DNA of 32,531 nt from Deltaproteobacteria bacterium RIFOXYD12_FULL_56_24 (GTDB lineage: Bacteria > Desulfobacterota > Desulfobulbia > Desulfobulbales > Desulfurivibrionaceae), in contig MGTD01000034.1 of NCBI GenBank assembly GCA_001799285.1, positions 1 through 32,531 of the forward strand. The letters run 5' to 3'. How positions within the stretch are numbered: the stretch's first letter is position 1; each line of letters starts with the position of its first letter. The translations under genes and the position numbers were made by a program. Below, piece after piece: positions 9,032 to 16,908 of the stretch. The notes under the pieces are model-generated. The model made no database searches, was not told where the DNA came from, and saw only the letters and a program-made list of their open reading frames with translations.

Positions 9032-9714
9032 GGGGCGTTACCTGCCTGGCCACCCAGTGGTTTTCTGGCACGGAAGAAGGAGATCAGGCCATGGAGATGG
9101 GCAAGGCGCTGAATATCAACAAAACCTGCGGAACTCATCAAGGCAGGCAGTTGCCCGCGCAGGTTGTCTTCAAGTTCAGGTTGCAGAAGGAGATAGCGGC
9201 CGAGCCAGCCAGCTGCTCCGGCCAGCAGAGTGGTTGGTCGGTCTATGTCTGCGGTAATCAACCTGCCGCCAGGCTTCAGAGTGCGCCAGGCCTCGCGGAA
9301 GAAACACTGCTTCAGCTCGCGGTCGATGTGATGGGTAAACATGGAGTTAACCGTGATGTCGAAAAAATTATCGGCAAAGTCGAGCTTTTCCGCAATACCT
9401 ACCCGGAACTGCGCGGCGCTTTCCGCGATGGCGGCTTTTTTCCGAGCGATGGCGATCATTTTTGGGGCTGCGTCGATGCCGATGATCTCTTTCTGTCCGG
9501 GGATAGCATCGGCAATCATCAGGGTCAGGGTGCCGGTGCCGCAGCCGACATCCAGCACCCGGTCAGTCGGCTTAAGCTCCAGCAGCGTCATGGTTTTGGC
9601 CCGGAAACGTTGCTCCCGGCCGAAGGAAAGTTTTTCGATCAGCGGGTCGTAGAGCCAGGCAACATGATTGAGATCGCGGCCGCGGGTTGTTGGCGGGACT
9701 TTAGTAAGGCTCAT
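9022..9714 (-). CDS. Class I SAM-dependent methyltransferase (UbiE/Methyltransf_11 type)
   Basis: A 230-aa cytoplasmic methyltransferase. Motif I is VLDVGCGTGT (53-62), followed by an acidic residue in IIGIDA and the late motif LKPGGRLITADI. The family includes UbiE/MenG-like enzymes acting on quinones and other lipids. Its start overlaps the polyprenyl-synthase-like gene by 4 nt (ATGA), and its end overlaps the permease by 10 nt, so it belongs to one tightly coupled operon. The substrate is not evident; an isoprenoid is suggested by its neighbour. Confidence 0.85.
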   Translation of the reverse strand: MSLTKVPPTTRGRDLNHVAWLYDPLIEKLSFGREQRFRAKTMTLLELKPTDRVLDVGCGTGTLTLMIADAIPGQKEIIGIDAAPKMIAIARKKAAIAESAAQFRVGIAEKLDFADNFFDITVNSMFTHHIDRELKQCFFREAWRTLKPGGRLITADIDRPTTLLAGAAGWLGRYLLLQPELEDNLRGQLPALMSSAGFVDIQRLAHLHGLISFFRARKPLGGQAGNAPCG

Positions 9715-10742
9715 GGCTCATGATGCCCTGCGGTCGCCGCAGTCGGGAAAAAAGGCAGCAGCTGTTTGACCCCCCGCAGGACAAAGAGATGGCGAACTAA
9801 ATCATACGCCTGCTGCTGATTGAGCCAGTACCCCGCCTCATGAAGCATGGCGAAGCCCCGTAACGCCTCGCTGACCGCTTTGAGCATAACCTGCCGGATG
9901 GTGGCAGGAAAGATTGCCTCGACAGGGGGGTGCTCGGTTGCGGTGTCAAGAATGATCCGGAGTTGGCGCCGTTCTTCCGTTGTGCCTTGATGGAAAATTG
10001 CTGAGACTAGATAGTTGTGGTTGTCGGCCCTGATATCCTCGTAAAAATCGGTGAGATCGTCGATCAATTGGAGAGCCACCCCAATGTGGAATATCCCCTG
10101 GTCGGCACAGGCAAGCCGATCCTGAAATTCTGGCGGTTCCAGTAGTCTGGGAGCGACAAAGGATAAACAGAGGAGCTTGCCGCCCTTGTACATATGGACG
10201 GTATCGAGCACTGCCTCCGGGGTGATGATCTCCTTGACGCCGCCCTCTTCCCGGGCTTCTTCAGCGCCGATGGGGACAATGGCCTTAAAGAGCGCGCCGT
10301 CCAGGTTGGTGCTGTTTAGAGAGAGCAGCGGCAAGCTCCGGAAGCGTTCATGGATGCGGAATAGCATCCGGTCAAAAATCAGGATATGCATGACACTCTT
10401 GAAACGGGTTGCCGGCTCCGGAAAGTTTAATGGCAGCAGCTCCTTGTACTCGTCGTCCAACAGGTTGTCGGCGCCGGTGACAATGCCTCGCAGGCAGTGG
10501 TTGACCATGCCGTAGAGTAACCGGCGTTCTGCCGGGATGCCGATTGCTTCATAGATGGACAGGAAAAGAATGGAGAAGAAATGGCGTTGGGCATAAGTCA
10601 ACGGGTTGTGGCGCGGCAGCCCTGATGCCCGGATGTACTCCGGTTCCAGGAGCTGGTCCAGCAGTTGCTGGATTTCTTTTTCCACCCGGTGGTGTTCCTT
10701 TAGTGAGGAATAGAGTCTGCGGTATGCGGCAAGCGGAAACAT
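9711..10742 (-). CDS. Polyprenyl-synthase-like isoprenoid enzyme
   Basis: A 343-aa all-helical protein of the isoprenoid synthase fold. The second aspartate-rich motif is clear: LIDDLTDFYEDI with D228, D229 and D232. The first is atypical, DNLLDDE at residues 92-98, instead of a plain DDxxD. A YKGGKLL segment near 185-191 resembles the conserved Lys region between the two motifs. It could be a prenyl transferase or a terpene-cyclase-like enzyme acting on prenyl diphosphates; sequence alone does not decide. Downstream genes overlap or nearly touch. About 215 nt of repeats separate it from the upstream ICMT-like gene. Confidence 0.75.
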   Translation of the reverse strand: MFPLAAYRRLYSSLKEHHRVEKEIQQLLDQLLEPEYIRASGLPRHNPLTYAQRHFFSILFLSIYEAIGIPAERRLLYGMVNHCLRGIVTGADNLLDDEYKELLPLNFPEPATRFKSVMHILIFDRMLFRIHERFRSLPLLSLNSTNLDGALFKAIVPIGAEEAREEGGVKEIITPEAVLDTVHMYKGGKLLCLSFVAPRLLEPPEFQDRLACADQGIFHIGVALQLIDDLTDFYEDIRADNHNYLVSAIFHQGTTEERRQLRIILDTATEHPPVEAIFPATIRQVMLKAVSEALRGFAMLHEAGYWLNQQQAYDLVRHLFVLRGVKQLLPFFPTAATAGHHEP

Positions 10743-10791
10743 GATGGAGATTCCTCATCGGTTACGTCAGGGTCTTGGGGCGTGGCCAGGT

Positions 10792-10896
10792 AAGCGGTCA
10801 CAGGGCACCACATCTTGCGGCGATCGGTCCGGCTCACGTACAAAAGTACGCATCGCCAGCCCGCTTGTCGCAACCTGCGGCACCCTGTGGCCGCTT
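10792..10896. repeat. Large imperfect palindromic element
   Basis: Outer arms of 18 nt are complementary with three differences (AAGCGGTCACAGGGCACC at 10792-10809; GGCACCCTGTGGCCGCTT at 10879-10896). Inside lie GGCGAT/ATCGCC arms (10819-10824, 10852-10857) and the short palindrome CGTACAAAAGTACG (10837-10850). It can fold into a branched cruciform or RNA structure and looks like a non-autonomous intergenic element. Confidence 0.6.
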
Positions 10897-10899
10897 TTA

Positions 10900-10950
10900 G
10901 CTGAGTTGAGCAGCTTGTCTGCTCAAAACGAAACTTATACCCGAAGGGTG
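10900..10950 (+). repeat. Interspersed hairpin repeat, copy 2
   Basis: This copy reads GCTGAGTTGAGCAGC, loop, TGCTCAA, AACGAAACTTATACCC, GAA, GGGTG. It is nearly the same as copy 1 at 1160 and is the cleanest copy. It lies at the 3' side of the ICMT-like gene, which is on the opposite strand, directly beside the large palindrome. Confidence 0.75.
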
Positions 10951-10959
10951 ATTCCTTGG

Positions 10960-11496
10960 TTATTTGACCTTTGTGGGCTTACCCCGTGATTGGTTACGTG
11001 GCCAAGGCAGCAGCAGGGGCACCTGCTTTATGTAATCAGCATAATCCTTCTGAAAGCGGCGGGAAAGGAGATATTCTTCGTTCTTGAGAAAGCGGAGCTG
11101 CCAAACAAGCATGAGCGGGAAGCTGATCAGGAGCATGGACCAGGAACGGCAGAGCAGGATGACACCCAGGGCGGCCAGATCATAACCCAGAAACATCGGG
11201 TGGCGACACCAGCGATATGATGAGGTGGTGACGAGGATTTTCGGTGGCCGGAAAGGGCTGGGAGTGCCTTTGCCGTATTGCCTGAGATCTCCCGCTGCCT
11301 TGCCGATCAGCCATGTTCCGGCCGTCAGCAGCGCAAGTGCGCCGCTGGTGAGCGTAACCCCGTCCGGCGCCAGGGGGAATCCGAAAAGGGTGTCAACTGC
11401 CAGTCCGGAAAGGATAACGGCCGACGGGACAAGCAACCAGTACACGAGCGCAGCGCGGAGTTGTTTAAGCCAAATTTCGGAATGAAAAAGCGCCAT
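10960..11496 (-). CDS. ICMT/PEMT-like integral membrane methyltransferase
   Basis: A 178-aa membrane protein with hydrophobic segments at about 14-37, 46-65, 108-125 and possibly 120-140. It carries the family motif YRWCRHPMFLGYDL (the RHP-x-Y/F-x-G core that binds S-adenosylmethionine) and a C-terminal YADYIKQVPLLLPW like the Y..Y...VPR..P end of isoprenylcysteine carboxyl methyltransferases. Bacterial members methylate lipids or prenylated molecules. The gene is the first of the minus-strand set leading to the polyprenyl-synthase-like gene. GGAAAG precedes the ATG. A strong terminator for the gene upstream ends 13 nt before its start codon, so it probably has its own weak promoter or is read through. 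Confidence 0.75.
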   Translation of the reverse strand: MALFHSEIWLKQLRAALVYWLLVPSAVILSGLAVDTLFGFPLAPDGVTLTSGALALLTAGTWLIGKAAGDLRQYGKGTPSPFRPPKILVTTSSYRWCRHPMFLGYDLAALGVILLCRSWSMLLISFPLMLVWQLRFLKNEEYLLSRRFQKDYADYIKQVPLLLPWPRNQSRGKPTKVK

Positions 11497-11508
11497 AACT
11501 TTCCAAGA

Positions 11509-11548
11509 TAAAAAGGCCTCACCCCGAATGTCGGGGTGAGGCCTTGTG
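11509..11548 (-). terminator. Rho-independent terminator of the pyruvate:ferredoxin oxidoreductase gene
   Basis: On the minus strand a long GC-rich stem (AAGGCCTCACCCCGA, CAT, TCGGGGTGAGGCCTT) is followed by a T run. It lies just after the nifJ stop at 11574. Confidence 0.85.
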
Positions 11549-11573
11549 GTTGTTCTAACGGGATGCCGACAGG

Positions 11574-14500
11574 TTACTTAGCAGGCTCCAGGGCCTTGGC
11601 GCGGCCTTCCAGAAACTTCCAGCCTTTTTCCACGTCCTTCTGGCTCATGGCCATCAGTTCATCCGCATGCTCCGGATTCATCATTTTCAGAGCCCGGTAA
11701 CGGTTTTCGTTCAAGGCGTATTCGGCAAAGGGAATGGACGGCGCCTTGCTGTCGATGGTCAAGGGATTTTTGCCCTGCTCTTCGAGCTCGGGGTTGTAAC
11801 GGTAGAGGGGCCAGTGGCCGCAGGCAACCGCTTTCCTCTGCTGGTCAAAGCCCTTGGCCATGTTGATGCCGTGGTTGATGCAGTGGGCGTAGGCAATGAT
11901 CAAGGAGGGGCCATCGTATGCCTCAGCCTCGGCAAAGGCCTTGACCACTTGGGTCGGGTTAGCGCCTAAGGCGATTTTAGCCACATAGACGTTGCCATAG
12001 GTGGAGAAGATCATGCCGATGTCCTTTTTGGGCATCTTCTTGCCGCCGGCGGCAAACTGAGCCGTGGCCGCACGCGGGGTGGACTTGGACATCTGGCCGC
12101 CGGTGTTGGAGTACACCTCGGTATCCATGATCAGGACGTTGACGTTTTCGCCGGAAGCGAGAACATGGTCGAGGCCACCGTAACCGATGTCGTAGGCCCA
12201 ACCGTCACCGCCGAAGATCCAGACGGATTTTTTTACCAGATAGTCCGCCACCGGCAGGAGCCGCTTGGCGATTACCGATTTGTTCCCGGTCAGCACTTCT
12301 TTCAGCTTGGCAACTCGATCCCGTTGCGCCTCGATCTCGTCCTGGGATTTCTGGGAGGCGGTGGTGAGTTCGCCGGCCATTTTTTTGGTGATGATTTTTT
12401 CAGCAACCGCCTTTTCCAGCAGTTCCGCAGCCTGCTCCGCGAATTTGTTCGCGGTGTTGCGCATGCCAAGGCCGAACTCTGCGTTGTCCTCGAACAGAGA
12501 GTTGGCCCAGGCAGGGCCACGGCCATCGGCCCGCTTGCAGTAAGGGGTGGTGGGGAGGTTGCCGCCGTAGATCGACGAGCAGCCCGTGGCGTTGGCAATC
12601 AGCATCCGGTCGCCGAACATCTGGGTGGCCAGCTTGATATAGGGGGTTTCCCCGCAACCGGAGCAGGCCCCGGAGAACTCAAACATGGGGCGGAGCAGCT
12701 GGCTGCCCTTGACGGTGGAAGGATCGATTTCCTTGTTCGCGACCTCGGGCAGGTTCAGGAAATATTTAACATTGGGTATCTCCTGGGTGCGGACCGCTTC
12801 GGTGTTTTCGATCATCTTCAGGGCTTTTTCCTTGGCCGGGCAGGCATCGACACAAAGGGTGCAGCCGCAGCAGTCTTCGGTAAAGACCTGAATGATGGTT
12901 TTGCTTCCCTTGAACTGGGCGCCGACAGCATCGGCACTCTTCATGCTCTTGGGCTGTTTCTTGAGGTCTCCGGCCTTGACGATCTTCATCCGGATCGAGG
13001 CGTGGGGGCAGACCAGAGAACAGCGGCCGCACTGGATACAGTTGGCCGGAATCCACTCGGGCACATGCACCGCGATGTTGCGCTTCTCGTACTGGGTGGT
13101 GCCGGTGGGCCAAGTGCCGTCGCAGGGCATCTGGGAGACCTTGATCTGGTCGCCTTTGCCCTCGATCATCTTGGCGGTGACTTCCTTGACAAAGGCGGGG
13201 GCGTCAGCAGGAACTACGGACGGTTTCTCATGGCCTCCGGCGGTCTTGGGAATTTTCACCTCAACGATGTTGTTCACCGCCACGTCAACCGCACCGTAGT
13301 TCATGTTGACGACCTTGTCGCCTTTTTTGCCGTAGGTTTTCTTGATCGCGTCCTTGATGGCCTTGATGGCCTCTTCCCTGGTGAGGATGCCGGAGATCAG
13401 GAAGAAGGCGGTCTGCATGATCATGTTGATCCTGGCGCCCAGGCCGATGGCCTCGGCCAGGGTGATGGCGTCGATGATGTAGAACTTGGCCTTCTTCTCG
13501 ATCAGATCCTTCTGGACCGAGGAGGGCAGCTGCTTCCAGACCTGATCCTTGTTGAAGGTGGTGGTAAGGAGGAAGGTGCCGCCTGTCTCCAGGTTGCCCA
13601 GCAGGTCGTACTTGTCGAGGAAGGTGAAGTTGTGGCAGGCTACGAAGTTCGCCTTGTTGATCAAGTAGGGGGCAACGATTTTGTTTTTGCCGAAGCGCAG
13701 GTGGCTGGTGGTGATGGAGCCGGACTTCTTGGAGTCGTAGACAAAGTATCCCTGAGCGTTGTTGACGGTCTCGGTGCCGATGATCTTGATGGTGTTTTTG
13801 TTGGCGCCCACGGTGCCGTCCGCGCCCAAGCCGTAGAACATGGCCCGGTAGACGTCCTTGCCTTCGATGTCGAAGGAGGGGTTGTACTTGAGGCTGGTCT
13901 TGGCCACATCGTCATCGGGGCCAACGCAGAAATTGTTCTTGGTCTTTTTTGCGGCCATGTTGTCGAATACCGCCTTGACCATGGCCGGGGTGAATTCGGC
14001 GGAACCCAGGCCGTAACGGCCGCCCAGGATGCTGGGGGACTTTTTGAGGGTACCCGCTTCCACCGCCTCGCCGATTGCCGTCCGGATGTCGAGATAGAGG
14101 GGCTCGCCGGCAGCGCCGGGCTCCTTGGTGCGGTCGAGCACGGTGATGCGTTTAACCTTTTTGGGCAGAGCCTTGATGAGGGCGGCGGAGTCAAAGGGAC
14201 GGAAGAGACGGACAACGACCAGACCGAGCTTTTTGCCTTTCTTGGCCAGATGTTCGATGGTGGCGATAACGGTCTCGGCGCCGGAGCCCATCATGATGAT
14301 GATATCCTCGGCGTCCGGAGCGCCATAGTAGTCAAAGAGGTGGTACTTGCGGCCGGTAAGCTTGGCGAACTTGTCCATGGTTTTCTGGACAATGGTCGGG
14401 GTGGCGCTGTAGAACTTGTTCACCGTCTCGCGGCCGGTGAAATAGACATCGGGGTTCTGGGCAGTGCCGCGCATCATGGGCCGGTCCGGGGAAAGGCCTC

Positions 14501-15116
14501 GCGCCCGGTGTTCGATGATTAGATTCTCGTCGATCATTTTACCCATGTCGTCAAAAGTGAGCTGCTCGATCTTCTGAATCTCGTGGGAGGTGCGGAAGCC
14601 GTCGAAGAAATGCATGAAGGGGATGCGGCTTTGCAGGGCGGCCTGGGTGGAGATAAGGGCCAGATCCTGGCATTCCTGGACGTTCTGGGAGCAGAGCATG
14701 GCCCAGCCGGTCTGGCGGGCGGCCATGACATCGCCGTGGTCGCCGAAGATGGAAAGACCCTGACAGGCAAGGGAGCGGGCTGTAACATGGAAAACGGTCG
14801 GGGTCAGCTCGCCGGCCAGTTTGTACATGTTGGGGATCATCAGAAGCAAGCCCTGGGACGCGGTAAAGGTGGTGCAGAGAGCGCCGGTGGTCAGGCTACC
14901 GTGCAGGGCTCCGGCCACGCCGCCTTCGGACTGCATCTGGGTGACAACCGGAATGGAACCCCAGATGTTCTCCTGCTTGGCGGTTGCCTTGGTGTCGGAC
15001 TCCGCCGCCATGGGCGTAGAGGGGGTGATGGGGTAGATCGTGATGATCTCGCTGGTGGCGTAAGCCACATGGGTACATGCCTGATTACCATCAATGGTGA
15101 CCATTTTCCGGGACAT
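11574..15116 (-). CDS. nifJ: Pyruvate:ferredoxin (flavodoxin) oxidoreductase, single chain
   Basis: Converts pyruvate and CoA to acetyl-CoA, CO2 and reduced ferredoxin; central to anaerobic carbon metabolism. The 1180-aa chain has the full domain set: an N-terminal pyruvate-binding domain starting MVTIDGNQACTHVAYATSE with TIYPITPSTPMAE-like residues, a gamma domain, two [4Fe-4S] clusters (CIQCGRCSLVCPH and CCGCTLCVDACP), and a C-terminal thiamine diphosphate domain with ACSGCGETPY, GGDGWAYDIGYGG and EVYSNTGGQ. I chose the ATG at 15116 because GGAGATGA precedes it and the product then starts at the family's N-terminus; a longer frame to 15335 would add 73 unrelated residues over a structured leader. 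The gene is also called por. Confidence 0.95.
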   Translation of the reverse strand: MSRKMVTIDGNQACTHVAYATSEIITIYPITPSTPMAAESDTKATAKQENIWGSIPVVTQMQSEGGVAGALHGSLTTGALCTTFTASQGLLLMIPNMYKLAGELTPTVFHVTARSLACQGLSIFGDHGDVMAARQTGWAMLCSQNVQECQDLALISTQAALQSRIPFMHFFDGFRTSHEIQKIEQLTFDDMGKMIDENLIIEHRARGLSPDRPMMRGTAQNPDVYFTGRETVNKFYSATPTIVQKTMDKFAKLTGRKYHLFDYYGAPDAEDIIIMMGSGAETVIATIEHLAKKGKKLGLVVVRLFRPFDSAALIKALPKKVKRITVLDRTKEPGAAGEPLYLDIRTAIGEAVEAGTLKKSPSILGGRYGLGSAEFTPAMVKAVFDNMAAKKTKNNFCVGPDDDVAKTSLKYNPSFDIEGKDVYRAMFYGLGADGTVGANKNTIKIIGTETVNNAQGYFVYDSKKSGSITTSHLRFGKNKIVAPYLINKANFVACHNFTFLDKYDLLGNLETGGTFLLTTTFNKDQVWKQLPSSVQKDLIEKKAKFYIIDAITLAEAIGLGARINMIMQTAFFLISGILTREEAIKAIKDAIKKTYGKKGDKVVNMNYGAVDVAVNNIVEVKIPKTAGGHEKPSVVPADAPAFVKEVTAKMIEGKGDQIKVSQMPCDGTWPTGTTQYEKRNIAVHVPEWIPANCIQCGRCSLVCPHASIRMKIVKAGDLKKQPKSMKSADAVGAQFKGSKTIIQVFTEDCCGCTLCVDACPAKEKALKMIENTEAVRTQEIPNVKYFLNLPEVANKEIDPSTVKGSQLLRPMFEFSGACSGCGETPYIKLATQMFGDRMLIANATGCSSIYGGNLPTTPYCKRADGRGPAWANSLFEDNAEFGLGMRNTANKFAEQAAELLEKAVAEKIITKKMAGELTTASQKSQDEIEAQRDRVAKLKEVLTGNKSVIAKRLLPVADYLVKKSVWIFGGDGWAYDIGYGGLDHVLASGENVNVLIMDTEVYSNTGGQMSKSTPRAATAQFAAGGKKMPKKDIGMIFSTYGNVYVAKIALGANPTQVVKAFAEAEAYDGPSLIIAYAHCINHGINMAKGFDQQRKAVACGHWPLYRYNPELEEQGKNPLTIDSKAPSIPFAEYALNENRYRALKMMNPEHADELMAMSQKDVEKGWKFLEGRAKALEPAK

Positions 15117-15208
15117 AGACTCATCTCCTTCCATTCTGCTGGGGTTGATAACGGTGGAAGCCGTCGTTAAAAAATAACTTGCACGATTGTTATCCCGTGA
15201 ACGGCATA

Positions 15209-15313
15209 AGGAGCCGTAACGAAATGATCCAGACTGTGCAGGTTGTTTTTTAACGGCTCCTAAACTTTCAGGGCCGCATCCCGTTGTGTTCGGGATACAA
15301 ATGAGGTGCGGCC
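15209..15313 (-). promoter_or_regulatory. Structured 5' leader of nifJ
   Basis: Two strong stem-loops lie upstream of nifJ in its transcription direction. The first closes with GCGGCC/GGCCGC (15308-15313 with 15272-15277) and an inner ATCCCG/CGGGAT arm (15278-15283 with 15291-15296). The second is a 9-bp stem AGGAGCCGT/ACGGCTCCT (15209-15217 with 15253-15261) with a 35-nt loop. I do not recognise a known riboswitch. The rest of the 15117-15608 gap is AT-rich, and a near-palindrome TATTTACGTATAAATA near 15358 could be an operator or promoter. Confidence 0.45.
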
Positions 15314-15455
15314 AAAATAACGTTGTCAGCGGCAAAAAATCAAAATTACAAACAGCTATTTACGTATAAATACGGGTGGTTAAGGACTTCATCTTGGGTG
15401 TCGTTCTTGCTGAACTTGATAATCTAAACGAAGTTTTCAAGAATATCCAGTTTTT

Positions 15456-15613
15456 TCACCCAAAGGGTATAAGTTTGTTGAAATCGTAAAAAGCCACGAT
15501 TACAACGGGTATTAATGCGTAAGTGTCTGATTTTGCGCGGTGGGCCTGTAAACTTTTCAGGTTGTTACGAGTTCATCAAATTTCGTTTGAGCAGGCAAGC
15601 TGCTCAACTCAGC
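15456..15613 (-). repeat. Interspersed hairpin repeat, copy 3, interrupted
   Basis: The same unit as at 1160 and 10900 but on the other strand and split. CACCCAAAGGGTATAAG (15457-15473) and TTTCGTTTGAGCAGG...CTGCTCAACTCAGC (15581-15613) are separated by a 107-nt insertion. The cysE stop codon lies inside its outer end, as with copy 1 and its upstream gene. Confidence 0.65.
15474..15580. mobile_element. Small MITE-like insertion inside the interspersed repeat
   Basis: A 107-nt segment breaks the otherwise continuous repeat unit. Its ends form an inverted repeat with one mismatch (TTTGTTGAA at 15474-15482, TTCATCAAA at 15572-15580), and TTT occurs on both sides of the body, as a 3-nt target duplication would leave. 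It contains an AATCGT/ACGATT hairpin and no coding capacity. Confidence 0.45.
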
Positions 15614-16601
15614 TTGATTTTACCGGCTGGTTTTGCGTGGTTTTCATGACCAGCTCCTGGGATTTGAGCAGGACCTTGGTGTCGGGAGGCACTGACTGGG
15701 TCAGCCAGGTGTTGCCGCCGATGACCGATCTGGCGCCGATGATGGTGTCGCCGCCCAGAATGGTGCTGCCGGCATAGACCGTGACATCGTCTTCAATGGT
15801 GGGATGGCGTTTGCTCTGGCGGTCAAGGGCGCCGGAGTCATCCCGTTTGAAAGAGAGGGCACCCAGGGTCACGCCTTGATAGAGTTTAACCCGCTGGCCG
15901 ATGACGCTGGTTTGCCCTATGACCACGCCGGTGCCGTGGTCAATGAAAAATGAGGCGCCGATGGTAGCGCCCGGATGGATGTCGATGCCGGTAATGCCGT
16001 GGGCGTACTCACTCATGATGCGCGGCAGGATGGGCACTCCCAGGGCATACAGCTCGTGAGCCACCCGGTAAACCATGATGGCGTGGATGCCGGGATAGCT
16101 GAAGATTATTTCGTCAAAACTGCCGGCGGCAGGGTCACCTTCGTAGGCCGCCCGTACATCCGTGGCCAGAATCTCCCGCAAGGCTGGCAAGGTGGTGATG
16201 AAGTTGAAGGCGTTTTCCTTGCCGGTATCTTCGCAGTGCTGGCAGCTTTTGCCATGGCGGAGACACTCGTGCCGGATGGCATTGGTGATTTCCCTGGTCA
16301 GTTTTTCATAGAGACCTGAGATCTCCAGGCCCAACTGGTATTTCAGGCTGATCCGGTCAATGCCCTGGTTGCGGAAATAGCCTGGGAAAAGGATATCGCG
16401 GCAGGATTCCAGAATGTCCCTGATGTGTTGCCGGCTGGGCAAGGGGTTGGCCTCGATGTGTTCAAAGCAGGAGTTGTTGTAGCAGGTGTCCACCACTTGA
16501 TCAACCAGTTGCGGAAGCCGGCTTCGAAAGTCGGAGGTGACCGGATGTTCCTTGGGGCAGGCGTCATTCTGGGCAAGGGGAATTTGGGGTGTCTGGCTCA
16601 C
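15609..16601 (-). CDS. cysE: Serine O-acetyltransferase (long form)
   Basis: Makes O-acetylserine from serine and acetyl-CoA, the first step of cysteine synthesis. The 330-aa protein has an N-terminal helical domain (~1-190) and a left-handed beta-helix (~205-310) with GIDIHPGATIGASFFIDHGTG and GVTLGALS, which carry the catalytic Asp/His and the acetyl-CoA turns. Length and sequence fit the EpsC-like long serine acetyltransferases. The start is GTG at 16601 with AGAGGA 6 nt upstream. The N-terminal part has several Cys residues (CYNNSCFEH and HGKSCQHCED). The stop lies in an interspersed repeat. Confidence 0.9.
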   Translation of the reverse strand: MSQTPQIPLAQNDACPKEHPVTSDFRSRLPQLVDQVVDTCYNNSCFEHIEANPLPSRQHIRDILESCRDILFPGYFRNQGIDRISLKYQLGLEISGLYEKLTREITNAIRHECLRHGKSCQHCEDTGKENAFNFITTLPALREILATDVRAAYEGDPAAGSFDEIIFSYPGIHAIMVYRVAHELYALGVPILPRIMSEYAHGITGIDIHPGATIGASFFIDHGTGVVIGQTSVIGQRVKLYQGVTLGALSFKRDDSGALDRQSKRHPTIEDDVTVYAGSTILGGDTIIGARSVIGGNTWLTQSVPPDTKVLLKSQELVMKTTQNQPVKSS

Positions 16602-16720
16602 GGTTTGTCCTCTGATTTTCGCGCAAAAACAGGAAAAGAATCAAACAACGGCATATGGATTGAGATAGTAACAACGATTTGTTGTTCCCTCAAGAACTCC
16701 CTGAAACTATTTGGTGTTTT

Positions 16721-16822
16721 TTAGGGAAAAAGGGGATGTTTCGGCAACAGGACCATGGCATAGGAAAGTCTGGCAAAGAAGCCCACGGTGCAGAGCGCGG
16801 TAAACGGGGAGAGAAATTTCAT
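16721..16822 (-). pseudogene. MFS transporter N-terminal remnant (33 codons)
   Basis: A short frame reads MKFLSPFTALCTVGFFARLSYA and stops after 33 residues. The FFARLSYAM segment followed by LP..PLF resembles the first membrane helix of major facilitator transporters (typically RLSYAMARTPVLPLFA). GAGGAAAAG precedes its ATG. It is probably the decayed start of a transporter gene; a real small membrane peptide cannot be excluded. Confidence 0.4.
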
Positions 16823-16908
16823 CTTTTCCTCACGCCTTGACAGGCCGCTTGCGTGGGGATGGCGCCGATGGGGTTGACGATGGCGAAGATGGAGATGGTT
16901 TGAGGGAA
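16819..16908 (-). pseudogene. MarC-family remnant
   Basis: A start-less frame reads FPQTISIFAIVNPIGAIP and then loses similarity and stops. FAIVNPIGAIP is the conserved N-terminal membrane segment of MarC/YhgN-type proteins. The frame continues upstream to about 16945 without a start codon or similarity. Its TGA overlaps the ATG of the MFS-like remnant. Confidence 0.4.

Noticed and set aside
9091-9723. 210-codon plus-strand frame opposite the SAM methyltransferase
   Set aside because: Antisense to a gene with intact methyltransferase motifs and operon overlaps; no family resemblance.
12165-14522. Very long plus-strand open frame (785 codons) opposite nifJ
   Set aside because: It lies wholly antisense to a highly conserved oxidoreductase; GC-rich codon bias of the real gene opens the opposite frame, and the product matches no family.
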